Positions 10,086 to 19,693 are shown, counted from the first letter of the stretch. The stretch is DNA of 54,994 bases from Pseudomonadota bacterium (GCA_018823175.1 JAHJIY010000048.1:1-54994); one strand, 5' to 3'. Numbers and translations are program-made. Notes: a model not told the origin generated them from the sequence alone.

Positions 10086-10162
10086 GGTTTAAGGTTTAAG
10101 GTTTAAGGTTTAAGGTTTAAGGTTGAAGGCTGAAGGTTGAAGGCTGAAGGCTTAAGCCTTAA
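10086..10162. repeat. heptanucleotide tandem repeat GGTTTAA/GGCTGAA, 11 units
   Basis: Five perfect GGTTTAA units (10086-10120) are followed by GGTTGAA, GGCTGAA, GGTTGAA, GGCTGAA, GGCTTAA and GCCTTAA in the same 7-bp phase. AAGGCTTAAGCCTT at 10147-10160 is a perfect palindrome formed by the last units. The array lies 18 bp after the topA stop codon. Confidence 0.95.
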
Positions 10163-10187
10163 GGCTCGAAGTTAAATAGGTCACTTC

Positions 10188-10232
10188 ACCTTTTACCTTT
10201 TACCTTTTACCTTTTACCTTTTACCTTTTACC
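10188..10232. repeat. heptanucleotide tandem repeat ACCTTTT, six units
   Basis: Six perfect ACCTTTT units (10188-10229) plus ACC follow the GGTTTAA array after 25 bp. On the opposite strand the unit reads AAAAGGT, so the two arrays face each other as imperfect complements and could pair in RNA. From 10233 to about 10340 nothing further is evident. Confidence 0.95.
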
Positions 10233-10346
10233 AATATTGACATAAATTCCCGCCAGCAAACCACTATTTCCTTGTGACATTAACACCCAATGCCCTGCCG
10301 ACCCCATAAATTTTTCAAAAATAATCATCCAGACCAAAAATAATCT

Positions 10347-10373
10347 TAAAGTTTATTTTTAATGGGCCGATCT
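10347..10373 (+). promoter_or_regulatory. sigma-28 (FliA) type promoter of flgE-like gene
   Basis: TAAA (10347-10350), 15 bp, then GCCGATCT (10366-10373). The consensus for flagellar sigma-28 is TAAA-N15-GCCGATAA, so spacing is exact and 10 of 12 bases match. The predicted transcript has a leader of roughly 95 nt before the ATG at 10476, which has GGAG at 10465-10468. Confidence 0.75.
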
Positions 10374-10475
10374 AATAATATAGATAAGGATTTTTTCGTG
10401 CCCAAAATCCAGCGAAGGTGGACGATTGTCAATACTTCACTGGTAGGCATATGACCTTTATTATGGAGACGCGCC

Positions 10476-12800
10476 ATGAGTTATGGCCTATATTCCTCAC
10501 TTTCCGCTCTTTCAAGTTTTGCCAAAAAAACTGAAAACACCGCCAATAATGTGGCTAATCTAAACACTCCGGGATTCAAATCAAGCAGTGTTTCATTACA
10601 GGACGGTTCCTCCCAATCAATTGCTACCGCCGCAGGATCCTCCCAGCTTGGAAGTGGGGTGGCGATAAGTTCGGTCAGTCAGGACTTTACACAGGGAACT
10701 TTTGAAAGTTCGGCCAACCCTACCGACCTTGCCATTGGCGGTCAGGGGTTTTTCATGCTCAGGCAACCCGAAAACGATGAGGCTGACCGATATACCCGCG
10801 CAGGTGGTTTTCGTTTTAACCAGGAAGGGTATCTGACCAGTCCGACCGGACTTTATGTCCAAGGGTGGTCACTTGACCCAAGCACAGGTGACCGCCAGGG
10901 CACAATCGGCGATATAAACCTCGGCAAGACAACACCTCCCGTCGCCACCAGACAAATCGATATGGTGATTAACCTTGATTCCGGCATCGCCACTGAAAAT
11001 AACGAGGTCCGCCTTTTTGACGCCTGGGACGGCAGAAAGGCAGCTGCGGCTAATCCGACAGAACCTATCAGCTCATCAAACTATGAATATTCGAGCGCGA
11101 TTAAAATCTATGATGAACAAGGCGCAAGCCATGATATCACCGTATATTTTGACCGAACCACCAACAATAACGAGTGGGAGTTTCTGGTCACCGCAAACCC
11201 TCTGGAAGATCAGCGCGCCATCAACCCTGATCAACAGGAAGCCTATGTGCCTTTTGATAACTACAACGCCCAAAGCCATGCAGGAGCAGGGGCATTGATG
11301 TACGGCACTATTCAATTTAACAGCTCCGGTGAAATACAAAACATTACCGCCTACGAAGTACCTCCAGACGGCAAGGTCGACCCGGCACTCAATGACAACC
11401 GGATAGTGTTGAGCAATTCGGATACAACCTACAGCGTGCCATATAACTTTACGGGCGACTCGGTTAATCAGCGGATTAAACTTAATTTCGGCGCAAGCTT
11501 CAGCGGCCAGACCACAAATCAAAGCCAAATCATTACAAGCGATCAGGGGGGAGTGAATGGCAGTGGAATCCCGATAACCGCCCAGACCAGATGGAACGAT
11601 GTATACGATGCCAATGGCAACAAGATGACCACCGGCGATACTCTTAATTTTAACGGCTACAGGCATGACGGTTCTGTTGCAAGCCTTAATTATGCAGTAA
11701 ATGATACGAATTCCGTCCAGGATTTACTCAATCAGCTCGGTACCGCCTTCAATAGTACTGCAACTATTAATTCCTCTGGGCAATTGCAGCTTAAAGACAA
11801 TCAGGGAGGTGACAGCGGCCTGTCCATCTCAGGTTTCAACACAATAACGGCCAGCAGCGCCGATCCTTTTGGCAGCCAGATAAATATCACAACTTCAAAA
11901 CAGGAAATAATCTCAACCGGAAGGGCTCTGACAAACGGCTCAGGAACTCCTCCTGTTATTTCCGAAAACACAAACTGGAACCAGGTTTTTGATTCATTTG
12001 GCTCCGGACCGGTTGTAACAGGATCTACCTTTTCCTTTGATGGAACTAAAGGTGACGGAACAACAGTATCTGGTCAAACCTTTACGGTAAATGCAACCCA
12101 ATCACCCAACAATAATGTTCAGGACCTGCTGGACTGGCTGGAAAATACCTTTGATGCAGAGGCCACCATAGATAATGCCGGACAACTGATGCTCACCGAA
12201 CGGGTTGCTGATTCATCAACCAGATCAAGTCAACTCTCAATTAATTCGGTGGCATATGGCGGTGGAGCCCCTTCCATCTTCGGAGCAGCCGCATTTACAA
12301 CTATTGCCGCCGACCTGAACTCTGAAGACGGCAGCCGGACCGGTGATGTTGTAAGCATGTCATTCCAGCCGGGAGAATTGGCATCGACTCAATACGCCAA
12401 CAATTCAACCACTATTTTTCAGAATCAAGACGGATTTGCCGCAGGATTTCTACAATCTATTACAACAAATAATGACGGCGTCATAACCGGTCGTTATTCA
12501 AACGGCCAGGTATTGGAAAGAGCCCAGGTCTCCCTTGCCAGCTTCAATAATCCGGAAGGATTATCAATGTTGGGCGGCAATCTGTTCAGCGCCACAAGTG
12601 AATCAGGGTCTCCGACCTCCGGTGCCCCAGGCACCAGCGGCTTAGGAAGTATTGCACCTAATGCTCTTGAACAATCCAATGTAGAACTATCGCAAGAACT
12701 ATCAAATATGATACTTACAAAAAGATTTTTTCAGGCCAATCTTAAGATTATGCAAACAGAAGATGAAATGCTGGGCAGTCTGCTTGATATTTTTGGATAA
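10476..12800 (+). CDS. flgE: flagellar hook protein FlgE-like, enlarged
   Basis: This 774-residue protein belongs to the axial flagellar proteins. The N-terminus has the rod/hook motif (LSSFAKKTENTANNVANLNTPGFK) and a FlgE/F/G-like core (AIGGQGFFMLR near 90). The C-terminus has the matching ALEQSNVELSQELSNMI and coiled segment that stack the hook subunits. Typical FlgE is about 400 residues. The extra length comes from the surface-exposed middle, where a module of about 120 residues appears twice (about 352-470 and 472-605), each with a TxWNxVxD start and an SVQDLL or NVQDLL segment. It stands alone, without hook-cap or basal-body genes, behind its own sigma-28 type promoter. It could be FlgE proper or a paralogous hook-like protein. 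Confidence 0.85.
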   Translation: MSYGLYSSLSALSSFAKKTENTANNVANLNTPGFKSSSVSLQDGSSQSIATAAGSSQLGSGVAISSVSQDFTQGTFESSANPTDLAIGGQGFFMLRQPENDEADRYTRAGGFRFNQEGYLTSPTGLYVQGWSLDPSTGDRQGTIGDINLGKTTPPVATRQIDMVINLDSGIATENNEVRLFDAWDGRKAAAANPTEPISSSNYEYSSAIKIYDEQGASHDITVYFDRTTNNNEWEFLVTANPLEDQRAINPDQQEAYVPFDNYNAQSHAGAGALMYGTIQFNSSGEIQNITAYEVPPDGKVDPALNDNRIVLSNSDTTYSVPYNFTGDSVNQRIKLNFGASFSGQTTNQSQIITSDQGGVNGSGIPITAQTRWNDVYDANGNKMTTGDTLNFNGYRHDGSVASLNYAVNDTNSVQDLLNQLGTAFNSTATINSSGQLQLKDNQGGDSGLSISGFNTITASSADPFGSQINITTSKQEIISTGRALTNGSGTPPVISENTNWNQVFDSFGSGPVVTGSTFSFDGTKGDGTTVSGQTFTVNATQSPNNNVQDLLDWLENTFDAEATIDNAGQLMLTERVADSSTRSSQLSINSVAYGGGAPSIFGAAAFTTIAADLNSEDGSRTGDVVSMSFQPGELASTQYANNSTTIFQNQDGFAAGFLQSITTNNDGVITGRYSNGQVLERAQVSLASFNNPEGLSMLGGNLFSATSESGSPTSGAPGTSGLGSIAPNALEQSNVELSQELSNMILTKRFFQANLKIMQTEDEMLGSLLDIFG

Positions 12801-12857
12801 ACAAAGATAAATTTCAAACAACTAAAACATAGAACAAATCATGAAGCGATCAGCGCG

Positions 12858-14180
12858 TCAGTGAAGATCACTCCAGGTAATTTCCCCGGCCATTAAAGTA
12901 AGAACAGCTTTCCCCTTTAAATCCCAGTCAATAAAAGGGGAATTTTTGCTTTTTGAAACTATTTTATCAACCGAGTAAACAAACTCAAGATCAGGATCTA
13001 TCACTGTAATATCCGCCACAGTTCCCGGCGACAAGGTCCCTCCTTCAACACCCAGGATCCGCGCCGGATTTAGCGAAAGCAATTCAACCATCCGACCGGA
13101 ATCGATATCCCCATTACGAAGCAGATTCATGGTTAGTGGAACAGCAGTTTCCAGACCGATTATACCGTTGGCCGCCCTGGCAAATTCAACATCTTTTTCC
13201 AAAACACTATGCGGGGCATGATCAGTAGCAATAGCATCAATAGTTCCATCTTTCAAACCTTCTTTAATGGCCATGACATCATCAGCCGTTCGCAACGGCG
13301 GATTCATTTTTGCCCGACTGTCATAATTACCAACAGCCTCATCGGTTAAAGAAAAATAATGAGGAGCGGTCTCAGCGGTTACTAAACTACCCTTTGCTTT
13401 GGCCCGCCTGATTAGGCTAACCGATTCACGAGTACTGATGTGAGCAATATGAATAGGACGACCGGTACATTCCGCCACCGCCAAATCACGATAAATCATG
13501 ATAGACTCGGCAATACCAGGAATGCCTCGCAAACCAAGCCTGGTGGAATTATATCCTTCGTTCATAGCGCCGTTTTTACTCAGAGCCAACTCCTCCGAAT
13601 GGGATATTACCAATAGATTATAGTCAGCTGCATATTCAAGTCCCCGCCTGAGAAGTTGACTATCAACCACGGGCATCCCATCATCAGACAGAGCGACAAC
13701 GCCTGCTTTTCGCATCTCGCCATATTCAGCCAGAATCTTTCCTTCCCCACCTTTACTGATTGAGCCAACCGGATAAACTCTGGCACTACCTTCAGCTGCT
13801 TGCGCCAAGATAAGAGAAGTAATCGAATAAGAATCATTAACCGGGCGGGTATTAGGCATACAGGCCACACCGGTAAAACCACCCGCCGCCGCCGCCCTTG
13901 TTCCGGATGCAATCGTTTCCTTATATTCTTCCCCCGGCTCACGTAGATGAACATGCATATCGATAAGGCCGGGCACCACCCATTTCCCCGCCAGATCAAT
14001 ACGATCTACCTCATCCGGCAAATCAGGCTCTTCTCCGTTTAGAAAAACAGCAGATATTTTGCCTTGCACAACAAGCAGATGCCCTACACCATCAATCCCA
14101 TTAGCCGGATCAATAATTCTGCCGTTTAACAAAATCATACTCTTATTATTTTTACTTGCCGGCGCGGCCAAAGTGGACAT
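12858..14180 (-). CDS. pyrC: dihydroorotase
   Basis: This 440-residue amidohydrolase converts carbamoyl-aspartate to dihydroorotate in pyrimidine synthesis. The metal-binding HVHLREPG lies near residue 76, MPNTRPVND near 110, and the conserved ATDHAPH near 318. These are marks of the class I (multidomain, type PyrC/AllB) dihydroorotases. The segment GFTGVACMPNT is typical. It begins one base after the pyrB stop codon, with GGAGGGGA in the end of pyrB as ribosome site, so the two are translationally coupled. All metal ligands that can be judged by eye are present, so it is expected to be active rather than a structural homologue. Confidence 0.96.
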   Translation of the reverse strand: MSTLAAPASKNNKSMILLNGRIIDPANGIDGVGHLLVVQGKISAVFLNGEEPDLPDEVDRIDLAGKWVVPGLIDMHVHLREPGEEYKETIASGTRAAAAGGFTGVACMPNTRPVNDSYSITSLILAQAAEGSARVYPVGSISKGGEGKILAEYGEMRKAGVVALSDDGMPVVDSQLLRRGLEYAADYNLLVISHSEELALSKNGAMNEGYNSTRLGLRGIPGIAESIMIYRDLAVAECTGRPIHIAHISTRESVSLIRRAKAKGSLVTAETAPHYFSLTDEAVGNYDSRAKMNPPLRTADDVMAIKEGLKDGTIDAIATDHAPHSVLEKDVEFARAANGIIGLETAVPLTMNLLRNGDIDSGRMVELLSLNPARILGVEGGTLSPGTVADITVIDPDLEFVYSVDKIVSKSKNSPFIDWDLKGKAVLTLMAGEITWSDLH

Positions 14181-14181
14181 A

Positions 14182-15114
14182 TCAGTCCCCTCCCATTAAC
14201 AGATACAGCAAGGCCATCCTGATCGCCACCCCGTTTGTAACCTGATCAAGGATAACGGAACGTGGGTCATCCGCAATCTCAGAATCAATTTCCACTCCAC
14301 GATTTAAAGGGCCAGGATGCATAATCAGGACGTCTTTTTTCGCCAGATCAATAACCGATCTATTAATCCCAAAATATTTAGCATATTCCCGCAAGGACGG
14401 AATCAACGAATCATCCTGTCTTTCCTTCTGAATCCTAAGGGCCATTACAACATCGGCATCAGCTACTGCCTCATGAACAGAATTGCAACGAGTGGCACCA
14501 AGCTTTTCAACGGCAGGAGGCATCATGGTTCCAGGGCCAGCCACACAAACCGATGCCCCCATCTTGGTAAATCCAATAATATTTGAATGCGCGACCCGGC
14601 TATGAGCAATATCACCAATTATCGCGACTTTCAAACCTTCTATCCGTCCCTTCTTTTCCATAACCGTCATCAAGTCAAGCAGACCTTGACTCGGGTGTTC
14701 ATGGGTCCCATCGCCCGCATTTATCACCGAGGTCTCGATATGCTCTGTCAACAATTGAGCAGCGCCGGAAAAGGAATGTCTGATTATAATGATATCAGGA
14801 TTCATAGCCATCAGGTTCAATGCAGTATCAACCAAAGTCTCACCTTTGGTCGTACTACTGGTTGAACTTGCAATATTAAACGTATCGGCACTCATACGCT
14901 TTGCGGCAATTTCAAAAGAAAGACGGGTCCGAGTACTTGGTTCAAAAAAAAGATTGATTACAGTTTTGCCCCGAAGAGTTGGAACTTTTTTGATGGAACG
15001 CGTTGAAATTTCTTTAAATGAATCAGCTGTCTGCAAAATAAAGCTAATATCGGCAGAAGATAAATCTTCCAGACTTAGAATATGTTTATGACTGAAATGA
15101 TATCCGGTTTCCAT
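14182..15114 (-). CDS. pyrB: aspartate carbamoyltransferase catalytic subunit
   Basis: This 310-residue enzyme condenses carbamoyl phosphate with aspartate, the committed step of pyrimidine synthesis. The carbamoyl-phosphate loop [13 protein letters not shown] lies at about 55-67, [13 protein letters not shown] at about 138-150, and [12 protein letters not shown] near 264, all diagnostic of PyrB. No regulatory subunit gene (pyrI) is nearby, and pyrC follows directly, as in bacteria whose ATCase works with dihydroorotase. The ATG at 15114 has GAGAAG upstream. Confidence 0.97.
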   Translation of the reverse strand: METGYHFSHKHILSLEDLSSADISFILQTADSFKEISTRSIKKVPTLRGKTVINLFFEPSTRTRLSFEIAAKRMSADTFNIASSTSSTTKGETLVDTALNLMAMNPDIIIIRHSFSGAAQLLTEHIETSVINAGDGTHEHPSQGLLDLMTVMEKKGRIEGLKVAIIGDIAHSRVAHSNIIGFTKMGASVCVAGPGTMMPPAVEKLGATRCNSVHEAVADADVVMALRIQKERQDDSLIPSLREYAKYFGINRSVIDLAKKDVLIMHPGPLNRGVEIDSEIADDPRSVILDQVTNGVAIRMALLYLLMGGD

Positions 15115-15209
15115 AATCTTCTCATGCTCTCACCCTTATAAGTGCTAAAGAAAACAAACCAGGGGTGAAAAACAGGTATCAAGCTTCCCGTTGAATATTA
15201 AATGGAATG

Positions 15210-15848
15210 TTAATGGATCATATCTCCAATTCTGCTCCAGCGGACTGAAAAATCATCACTATCCCAAGACCAATAAAAAATAAAAGCCTTACCTTTAACG
15301 GCCTTGAGATCAACAAATTTCCAGAACCTGCTATCATGACTATTATCCCGATTGTCTCCCATCACAAAAAGAGAGTGCTCAGGCACAACTACCAACCCTA
15401 AATTATCACGCTCAGACTGATCATTACCAGGAGGAATGATATTATCATCGAGGTGAACCGCATTTTCCACCTCAAATATCTTGCCATTAACATATAATAT
15501 TTTATTAACAATTTCGATTCGATCCCCGGCAACACCGACAACCCTTTTAATAAAGTCCTGAGATGGATTTAATGGATATTTAAAAACTATTATGTCCTTG
15601 CGTTGCGGCTCAGATAATGAAAGCCATGTGTTCCCGTTAAATGGGTTTTTTATCCCGTAAATAAATTTATTAACCAGAATATGATCTCCAACCAGAAGAG
15701 TAGGAATCATTGAACCGGATGGAATTTTAAAAGCCTGTACAACAAAAGTCCGAATAAAGAACGCCAAAAATAAAGCAATCAAAATAGCTTCAACATATTC
15801 ACGAACAATACTTTTAGGCTTATCTGCATTAGAATTTTTGTTTGTCAC
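15210..15848 (-). CDS. lepB: signal peptidase I
   Basis: This 212-residue membrane protease removes signal peptides from Sec and Tat exported proteins. One N-terminal membrane segment (about 17-38) is followed by the catalytic serine in IPSGSMIPTL (about 43-52) and the lysine general base in DFIKRVVGVAGD (near 100). The late GDNRDNSHDSR box (about 165-175) completes the family signature. The start is GTG at 15848 with GGGAG upstream. It lies upstream of pyrB in the same direction with a 95-bp gap, so co-transcription is possible but not shown. Confidence 0.96.
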   Translation of the reverse strand: MTNKNSNADKPKSIVREYVEAILIALFLAFFIRTFVVQAFKIPSGSMIPTLLVGDHILVNKFIYGIKNPFNGNTWLSLSEPQRKDIIVFKYPLNPSQDFIKRVVGVAGDRIEIVNKILYVNGKIFEVENAVHLDDNIIPPGNDQSERDNLGLVVVPEHSLFVMGDNRDNSHDSRFWKFVDLKAVKGKAFIFYWSWDSDDFSVRWSRIGDMIH

Positions 15849-16221
15849 CTAGCTGCTCCCAATCTATTTACCACCTTGATCCGTGGCGAGAAAATCAATA
15901 GTCACAGCAAGTTCTTGACAATCTATTCGTCAAACAAGACTTACTACAACCCATCATTGATCAAATACCTTTATTGCACTGAACTTAATGTTATTACCGA
16001 ACTATATATTATTTGAAATTAATATCCCAAAACGACACAAAACACAAGAATCTTTCATGCTAAGCAACAAACAATTGGAACAATATCGCAAACTATCCCA
16101 CCCAAATAACACCCGAAAGAATTATCAATTAATTTCACCCTGTAATTTCAAAAACAACAAATCAATATTTCGAGACATTAATACCGATGCAAACCCTTGC
16201 CCAGCAAGAATTAACGAGGAA

Positions 16222-16240
16222 TATACCCTCCCAGGGTATA
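16222..16240. promoter_or_regulatory. 8-bp inverted repeat beside a TTGACA
   Basis: TATACCCT and AGGGTATA flank a CCC loop, and TTGACA follows at 16245-16250. It lies in the 867-bp gap between lepB and pilM, in which no convincing gene is seen. It could be an operator or an RNA hairpin. Confidence 0.4.
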
Positions 16241-16363
16241 AAATTTGACATAACAATAAAAAAATTGTGCAGTATGGACAATTGAATAAAAATTATTACC
16301 TCTTTAGCAAAATATAAAACCGAGAATGATGCAATAAAGTCATCCATACTCAAACAACAATAT

Positions 16364-16400
16364 ATAGTGTACACTTGCTACTAAAGGCACTAAATAGTGT
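16364..16400. promoter_or_regulatory. paired palindromes AGTGTACACT and CACTAAATAGTG
   Basis: AGTGTACACT (16366-16375) and CACTAAATAGTG (16388-16399) share the half-site ATAGTGT, repeated exactly 30 bp apart (16364-16370 and 16394-16400), about three helical turns. This is the layout of a cooperative repressor or activator site. It lies about 350 bp upstream of pilM. Confidence 0.35.
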
Positions 16401-16516
16401 GTTATTGCTTAACTTATTGTTTTCAATGCGTATTATTATAAAGCATAAAATCAGACCCAAATAACGCCCTTTTCAAATATTTCCAAGGATTACAGAAGGT
16501 AACAAACATTTTACCC

Positions 16517-16546
16517 TTGACAAATCTTCCGATTTATGGCTTAAAT
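16517..16546 (+). promoter_or_regulatory. candidate sigma-70 promoter of the pilus-type operon
   Basis: TTGACA (16517-16522) and TTAAAT (16541-16546) are 18 bp apart. A transcript from here would have a leader of about 165 nt before pilM. The -35 is perfect and the -10 is four of six. Confidence 0.4.
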
Positions 16547-16715
16547 GATCTTAAATTTCACATGTATAAATTTGTCTTAAATATGAATGTAATAGTGACA
16601 AAGAATACAGATGCAGGAACAGTCATAAACTAGAAAATCGCGTTCCATAAAATACCGAACCAAAACGAAAGGTTATCGGGCATCAATAGAAAATAGGGCG
16701 ACAGGTTATTGCAAT

Positions 16716-17813
16716 ATGGGCGGCTTAGATTTTTCAAAACTATCAAAACTGAATATCGACATCCCGTTTTTCACGCCCCAACAACTCACGGTTGGCCTGG
16801 ACATAGGATCTCATGCAATAAAAATATGTCTGCTGAGCGAAACGAGTAAAGGTTACCAAATTCTAAAAGTCGGTAGCGCCATGCTGCCTCCCAACTCGGT
16901 AGAAGATGGTGTCCTGCAGGACGCTGAGGCTGTTTCCCGTGCAATCAGCATTCTAATAAAAAATCTAGGATTGAAAGGCAAAAAAATTGCCATCTCCATC
17001 TCCGGGTATTCAGTAATAGTTAAAAAAATCAACTTGGCGACCATGAGCAGCGAAGAGCTGGATTCACACATCCAGGCCGAAGCAGAACAATATATTCCGT
17101 TTGACATAGACGATGTTTATTTAGACTACCAGGATCTTCATACCAACACAGATGAAGAAGACCGCACTGATGTAATGCTGGTCGCGGCTAAAAAAGACGT
17201 TGTTGACAAATATTTGGAAATGCTCAAATCAATTGGCCTCAACACAATAATAGTTGATGTTGATGCATTTGCCCTGGAAAACGCCTACGGCGTAAATTTC
17301 GGAACAGAAGGCAATATCGTGCTGGTTGATATCGGCGCTTCAAAAATGAACATCAACATAGTTTCCGAGGGCACTTCTGTCTTGGCCAGAGATGTGGTCT
17401 TGGGTAGCAGAATGTTAACCGAGCAAATCCAAAACACCTTTGACCTGACTTTTGATGAGGCCGAAGCGCTTAAAATAGGCTTAACCGCACCGGGAGATCG
17501 CCAGCAATCACTTGAAGATATTTTCACAAATACCTGTATCCAGTGGGTCACAGAAGTAAAACGCGCTCTTGATTTTTATTACTCAAACTACCCAGATGAC
17601 ACCATCAACAAAATAGTTTTGAGTGGTGGTGGAGCCAAAGTAAAAGGTATAGCGCAACTTTTCACCGAAGAAACCGGCATTAAAACCGAAATATTTGGAC
17701 CGTTTACCCGGGCCAAAGCAGACAAAGACAAAATTGACCCGGACTATCTGAAACAAATCGGTCCGGAAATGGCCTTATCTACAGGATTGGCTACCAGATC
17801 TACTATACTGTGA
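16716..17813 (+). CDS. pilM: type IV pilus assembly ATPase-like protein PilM
   Basis: PilM (365 residues) is an actin-like cytoplasmic protein that binds the cytoplasmic tail of PilN and links the pilus motor to the inner-membrane alignment complex. The actin-fold nucleotide motifs are visible: VGLDIGSHAIKICLL at about 27-41, VLVDIGASKMNI at about 204-215, and the SGGGAKVKGI block near 305. Length fits the family. It leads an operon with pilN, pilO and pilP in standard order; the pilN start is 35 bp downstream. Confidence 0.95.
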   Translation: MGGLDFSKLSKLNIDIPFFTPQQLTVGLDIGSHAIKICLLSETSKGYQILKVGSAMLPPNSVEDGVLQDAEAVSRAISILIKNLGLKGKKIAISISGYSVIVKKINLATMSSEELDSHIQAEAEQYIPFDIDDVYLDYQDLHTNTDEEDRTDVMLVAAKKDVVDKYLEMLKSIGLNTIIVDVDAFALENAYGVNFGTEGNIVLVDIGASKMNINIVSEGTSVLARDVVLGSRMLTEQIQNTFDLTFDEAEALKIGLTAPGDRQQSLEDIFTNTCIQWVTEVKRALDFYYSNYPDDTINKIVLSGGGAKVKGIAQLFTEETGIKTEIFGPFTRAKADKDKIDPDYLKQIGPEMALSTGLATRSTIL

Positions 17814-17847
17814 TGGTGGCATCAATGGACAGAACACGGGTTATCAA

Positions 17848-18435
17848 ATGATAAAAATAAACCTTCTGCCTGTCCGGCAGCTAAGAAAAAAACAACAATT
17901 ACGGACAGAGTTGATTAGCTTTAGTCTTCTCATGATAGCTGTTATTTTCATAGTTGGCGGTACCGCTATCGGAATTAGCGCCAAAGTCTCAAACCTGAAA
18001 AAAGAAAACACCGTACTAACTGCAAAAAAAGCATCCTATCAGCCGATATTAAATGAAATAGAACAACTGAAAAAAGATAAGCTTGTGCAAGAGACAAAAA
18101 TTGATGTTATCAGACAATTAAGAAGAGGTGCGCAATTGCCGGTTAAGGTTCTTGACGAAATTGCAAAAATCACCCCCTCAAATCGTTTATGGCTCAAGGA
18201 TCTTAAACAAAGTAAAAACATCCTGAAAATATCATGTATAGCGCTGGACAACGCTACTATTGCCCAATATATGGAAAAAATCACAGATTCTGCTTTCTTT
18301 GCTAGTGCCGAGTTATCGCAATCGGCACCAATCAAAATTGCCGGGGCTGACCTCCGGGCTTTTTCTTTAGATATAACGATCAACCCGGACGCCGGTATAC
18401 CAAAAGCCCTAGTGCCGTCTCAAGAGGCTAAATAA
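17848..18435 (+). CDS. pilN: type IV pilus inner-membrane protein PilN
   Basis: This 195-residue protein starts with the INLLP motif, the tail that docks into PilM, right at residues 3-7. It then has one membrane segment (about 26-46), a coiled-coil stretch (about 50-85), and a small periplasmic ferredoxin-like domain. This is the standard PilN plan. Its stop codon abuts the pilO ATG directly, so the two are translationally coupled, as expected for proteins that form a heterodimer. Confidence 0.93.
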   Translation: MIKINLLPVRQLRKKQQLRTELISFSLLMIAVIFIVGGTAIGISAKVSNLKKENTVLTAKKASYQPILNEIEQLKKDKLVQETKIDVIRQLRRGAQLPVKVLDEIAKITPSNRLWLKDLKQSKNILKISCIALDNATIAQYMEKITDSAFFASAELSQSAPIKIAGADLRAFSLDITINPDAGIPKALVPSQEAK

Positions 18436-19041
18436 ATGAAGCCTGATCAAATAAAATCAGTTGTTGAAGACTTTTTAGAAAACAAGGTCTCAAAACTCAA
18501 CAAACAGACAAAACTAGGAATAGCTGCCGGGGCAGTAATAATACCGGTTGCATTATTTGTAATGTTTTTCTGGGTTCCTAAAAACAAAGAAATAAAACAA
18601 CTAAACGACCAACAAACATACTTGCTTAGTGAAATAAAAAAAGTAGAAGAACGAGCCAAAGAACTTGATAAGTTTAAAGAAGAAAAAGCAGAAGTCGCTT
18701 TAAAACTTAAAGCTGCGAAACTTCTTTTGCCCCAGGAAAAGGAAATTCCAGTACTGTTAACGACCATATCAGACTTGGGAACCAGTTCCGGTCTAGAATT
18801 CCTTACCTTTCAACCAGGCAAAGGTAAGACGGAACAATTTTATTCAGAAATTCCAATAAAAATTACAGTAAATGGTTCTTACCACCAGATTGGAACCTAT
18901 CTTGATAAGATAAGTAAACTAAGCAGAATTATCTCTGTTGACGATATGGTTTTAGGCACTCCGGACAAATCAGCCAATTCAATGAACCTAAAAGCATCAT
19001 TACAATTTGTTACTTATAGATTCATAGAAACCACTCTATAA
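18436..19041 (+). CDS. pilO: type IV pilus inner-membrane protein PilO
   Basis: This 201-residue protein has a short cytoplasmic N-terminus, one membrane segment (about 29-48), a charged coiled coil (about 50-90), and a periplasmic domain with the LTTISDLGTSSGLEF and Y(H)QIGTYLDKISKLSRI segments typical of PilO. It should pair with PilN to align the inner membrane platform with the secretin. No gap separates it from pilN. The 91 bp to pilP hold no evident gene. Confidence 0.93.
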   Translation: MKPDQIKSVVEDFLENKVSKLNKQTKLGIAAGAVIIPVALFVMFFWVPKNKEIKQLNDQQTYLLSEIKKVEERAKELDKFKEEKAEVALKLKAAKLLLPQEKEIPVLLTTISDLGTSSGLEFLTFQPGKGKTEQFYSEIPIKITVNGSYHQIGTYLDKISKLSRIISVDDMVLGTPDKSANSMNLKASLQFVTYRFIETTL

Positions 19042-19132
19042 TTTGAATTTTTTAATTGACCAATTTAATAATTGAAAAGAAAGACATGGCAACCAACTCT
19101 CAAAAATTGAAGTTCGCCCCTGAGGAATCGAA

Positions 19133-19693
19133 ATGAACAACAGATTCAGCGGTTTGGCATACTTCCTTGCTACCATGCTACTCACGATATATTGGGGTGT
19201 CGCTGAGGCTCAACAAACCAGCCCGCCGGCAGAAATTGTTCTTGGCGAACCATCTGAAAGTGCAAGCGAAGAAGTACGAGTTAACAAAGCTCTTGAAGAA
19301 TTACTAAAGACAATGGATGATCTTGAATATGTATATATAACAGAAGGAAGGCCGGATCCATTCCTGCCTTTTCTTTCTGAGGAAATTATCCAGTCAGGTA
19401 TTTCTGAGGAATCCACTGAACCTGAAATGCTCACAGGCATGCGTCAATTTGAGCCTGGGCAACTAAATTTGCGGGCTATAGTTTTTTCAGAAAACAATCC
19501 GTACGCCATGGTAGAAGACGCCGCCGGCAAAGGATATGTTATCCGGAGAGGATCAAAAATTGGCCGCAGCGGCGTAGTTGCGGAAATCATTCCCAATCAA
19601 GTCATAATAAAACAATTGTCATACTCCATGACCAAAAAGAAGCAATACCGGACAGTGGAGATGGTCTTAAGGAAAGAGGGGGACGAACAGTGA
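19133..19693 (+). CDS. pilP: type IV pilus lipoprotein-type protein PilP
   Basis: This 186-residue protein has a signal peptide (about 1-26). A Cys lipobox is not obvious, so it may be soluble rather than a lipoprotein. The C-terminal HR-type beta domain has RPDPFLPF near 72 and the GKGYVIRRGSKIGRSG segment near 140, both characteristic of PilP, which connects PilN/PilO to the secretin. GAGGAA lies 7 bases before the ATG. Its TGA overlaps the GTG start of the next gene. Confidence 0.9.
   Translation: MNNRFSGLAYFLATMLLTIYWGVAEAQQTSPPAEIVLGEPSESASEEVRVNKALEELLKTMDDLEYVYITEGRPDPFLPFLSEEIIQSGISEESTEPEMLTGMRQFEPGQLNLRAIVFSENNPYAMVEDAAGKGYVIRRGSKIGRSGVVAEIIPNQVIIKQLSYSMTKKKQYRTVEMVLRKEGDEQ

Noticed and set aside
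15988..16248. Small ORF of 86 codons upstream of pilM
   Set aside because: No ribosome site, no domain or signal pattern, and it spans a hairpin in a region that looks regulatory.
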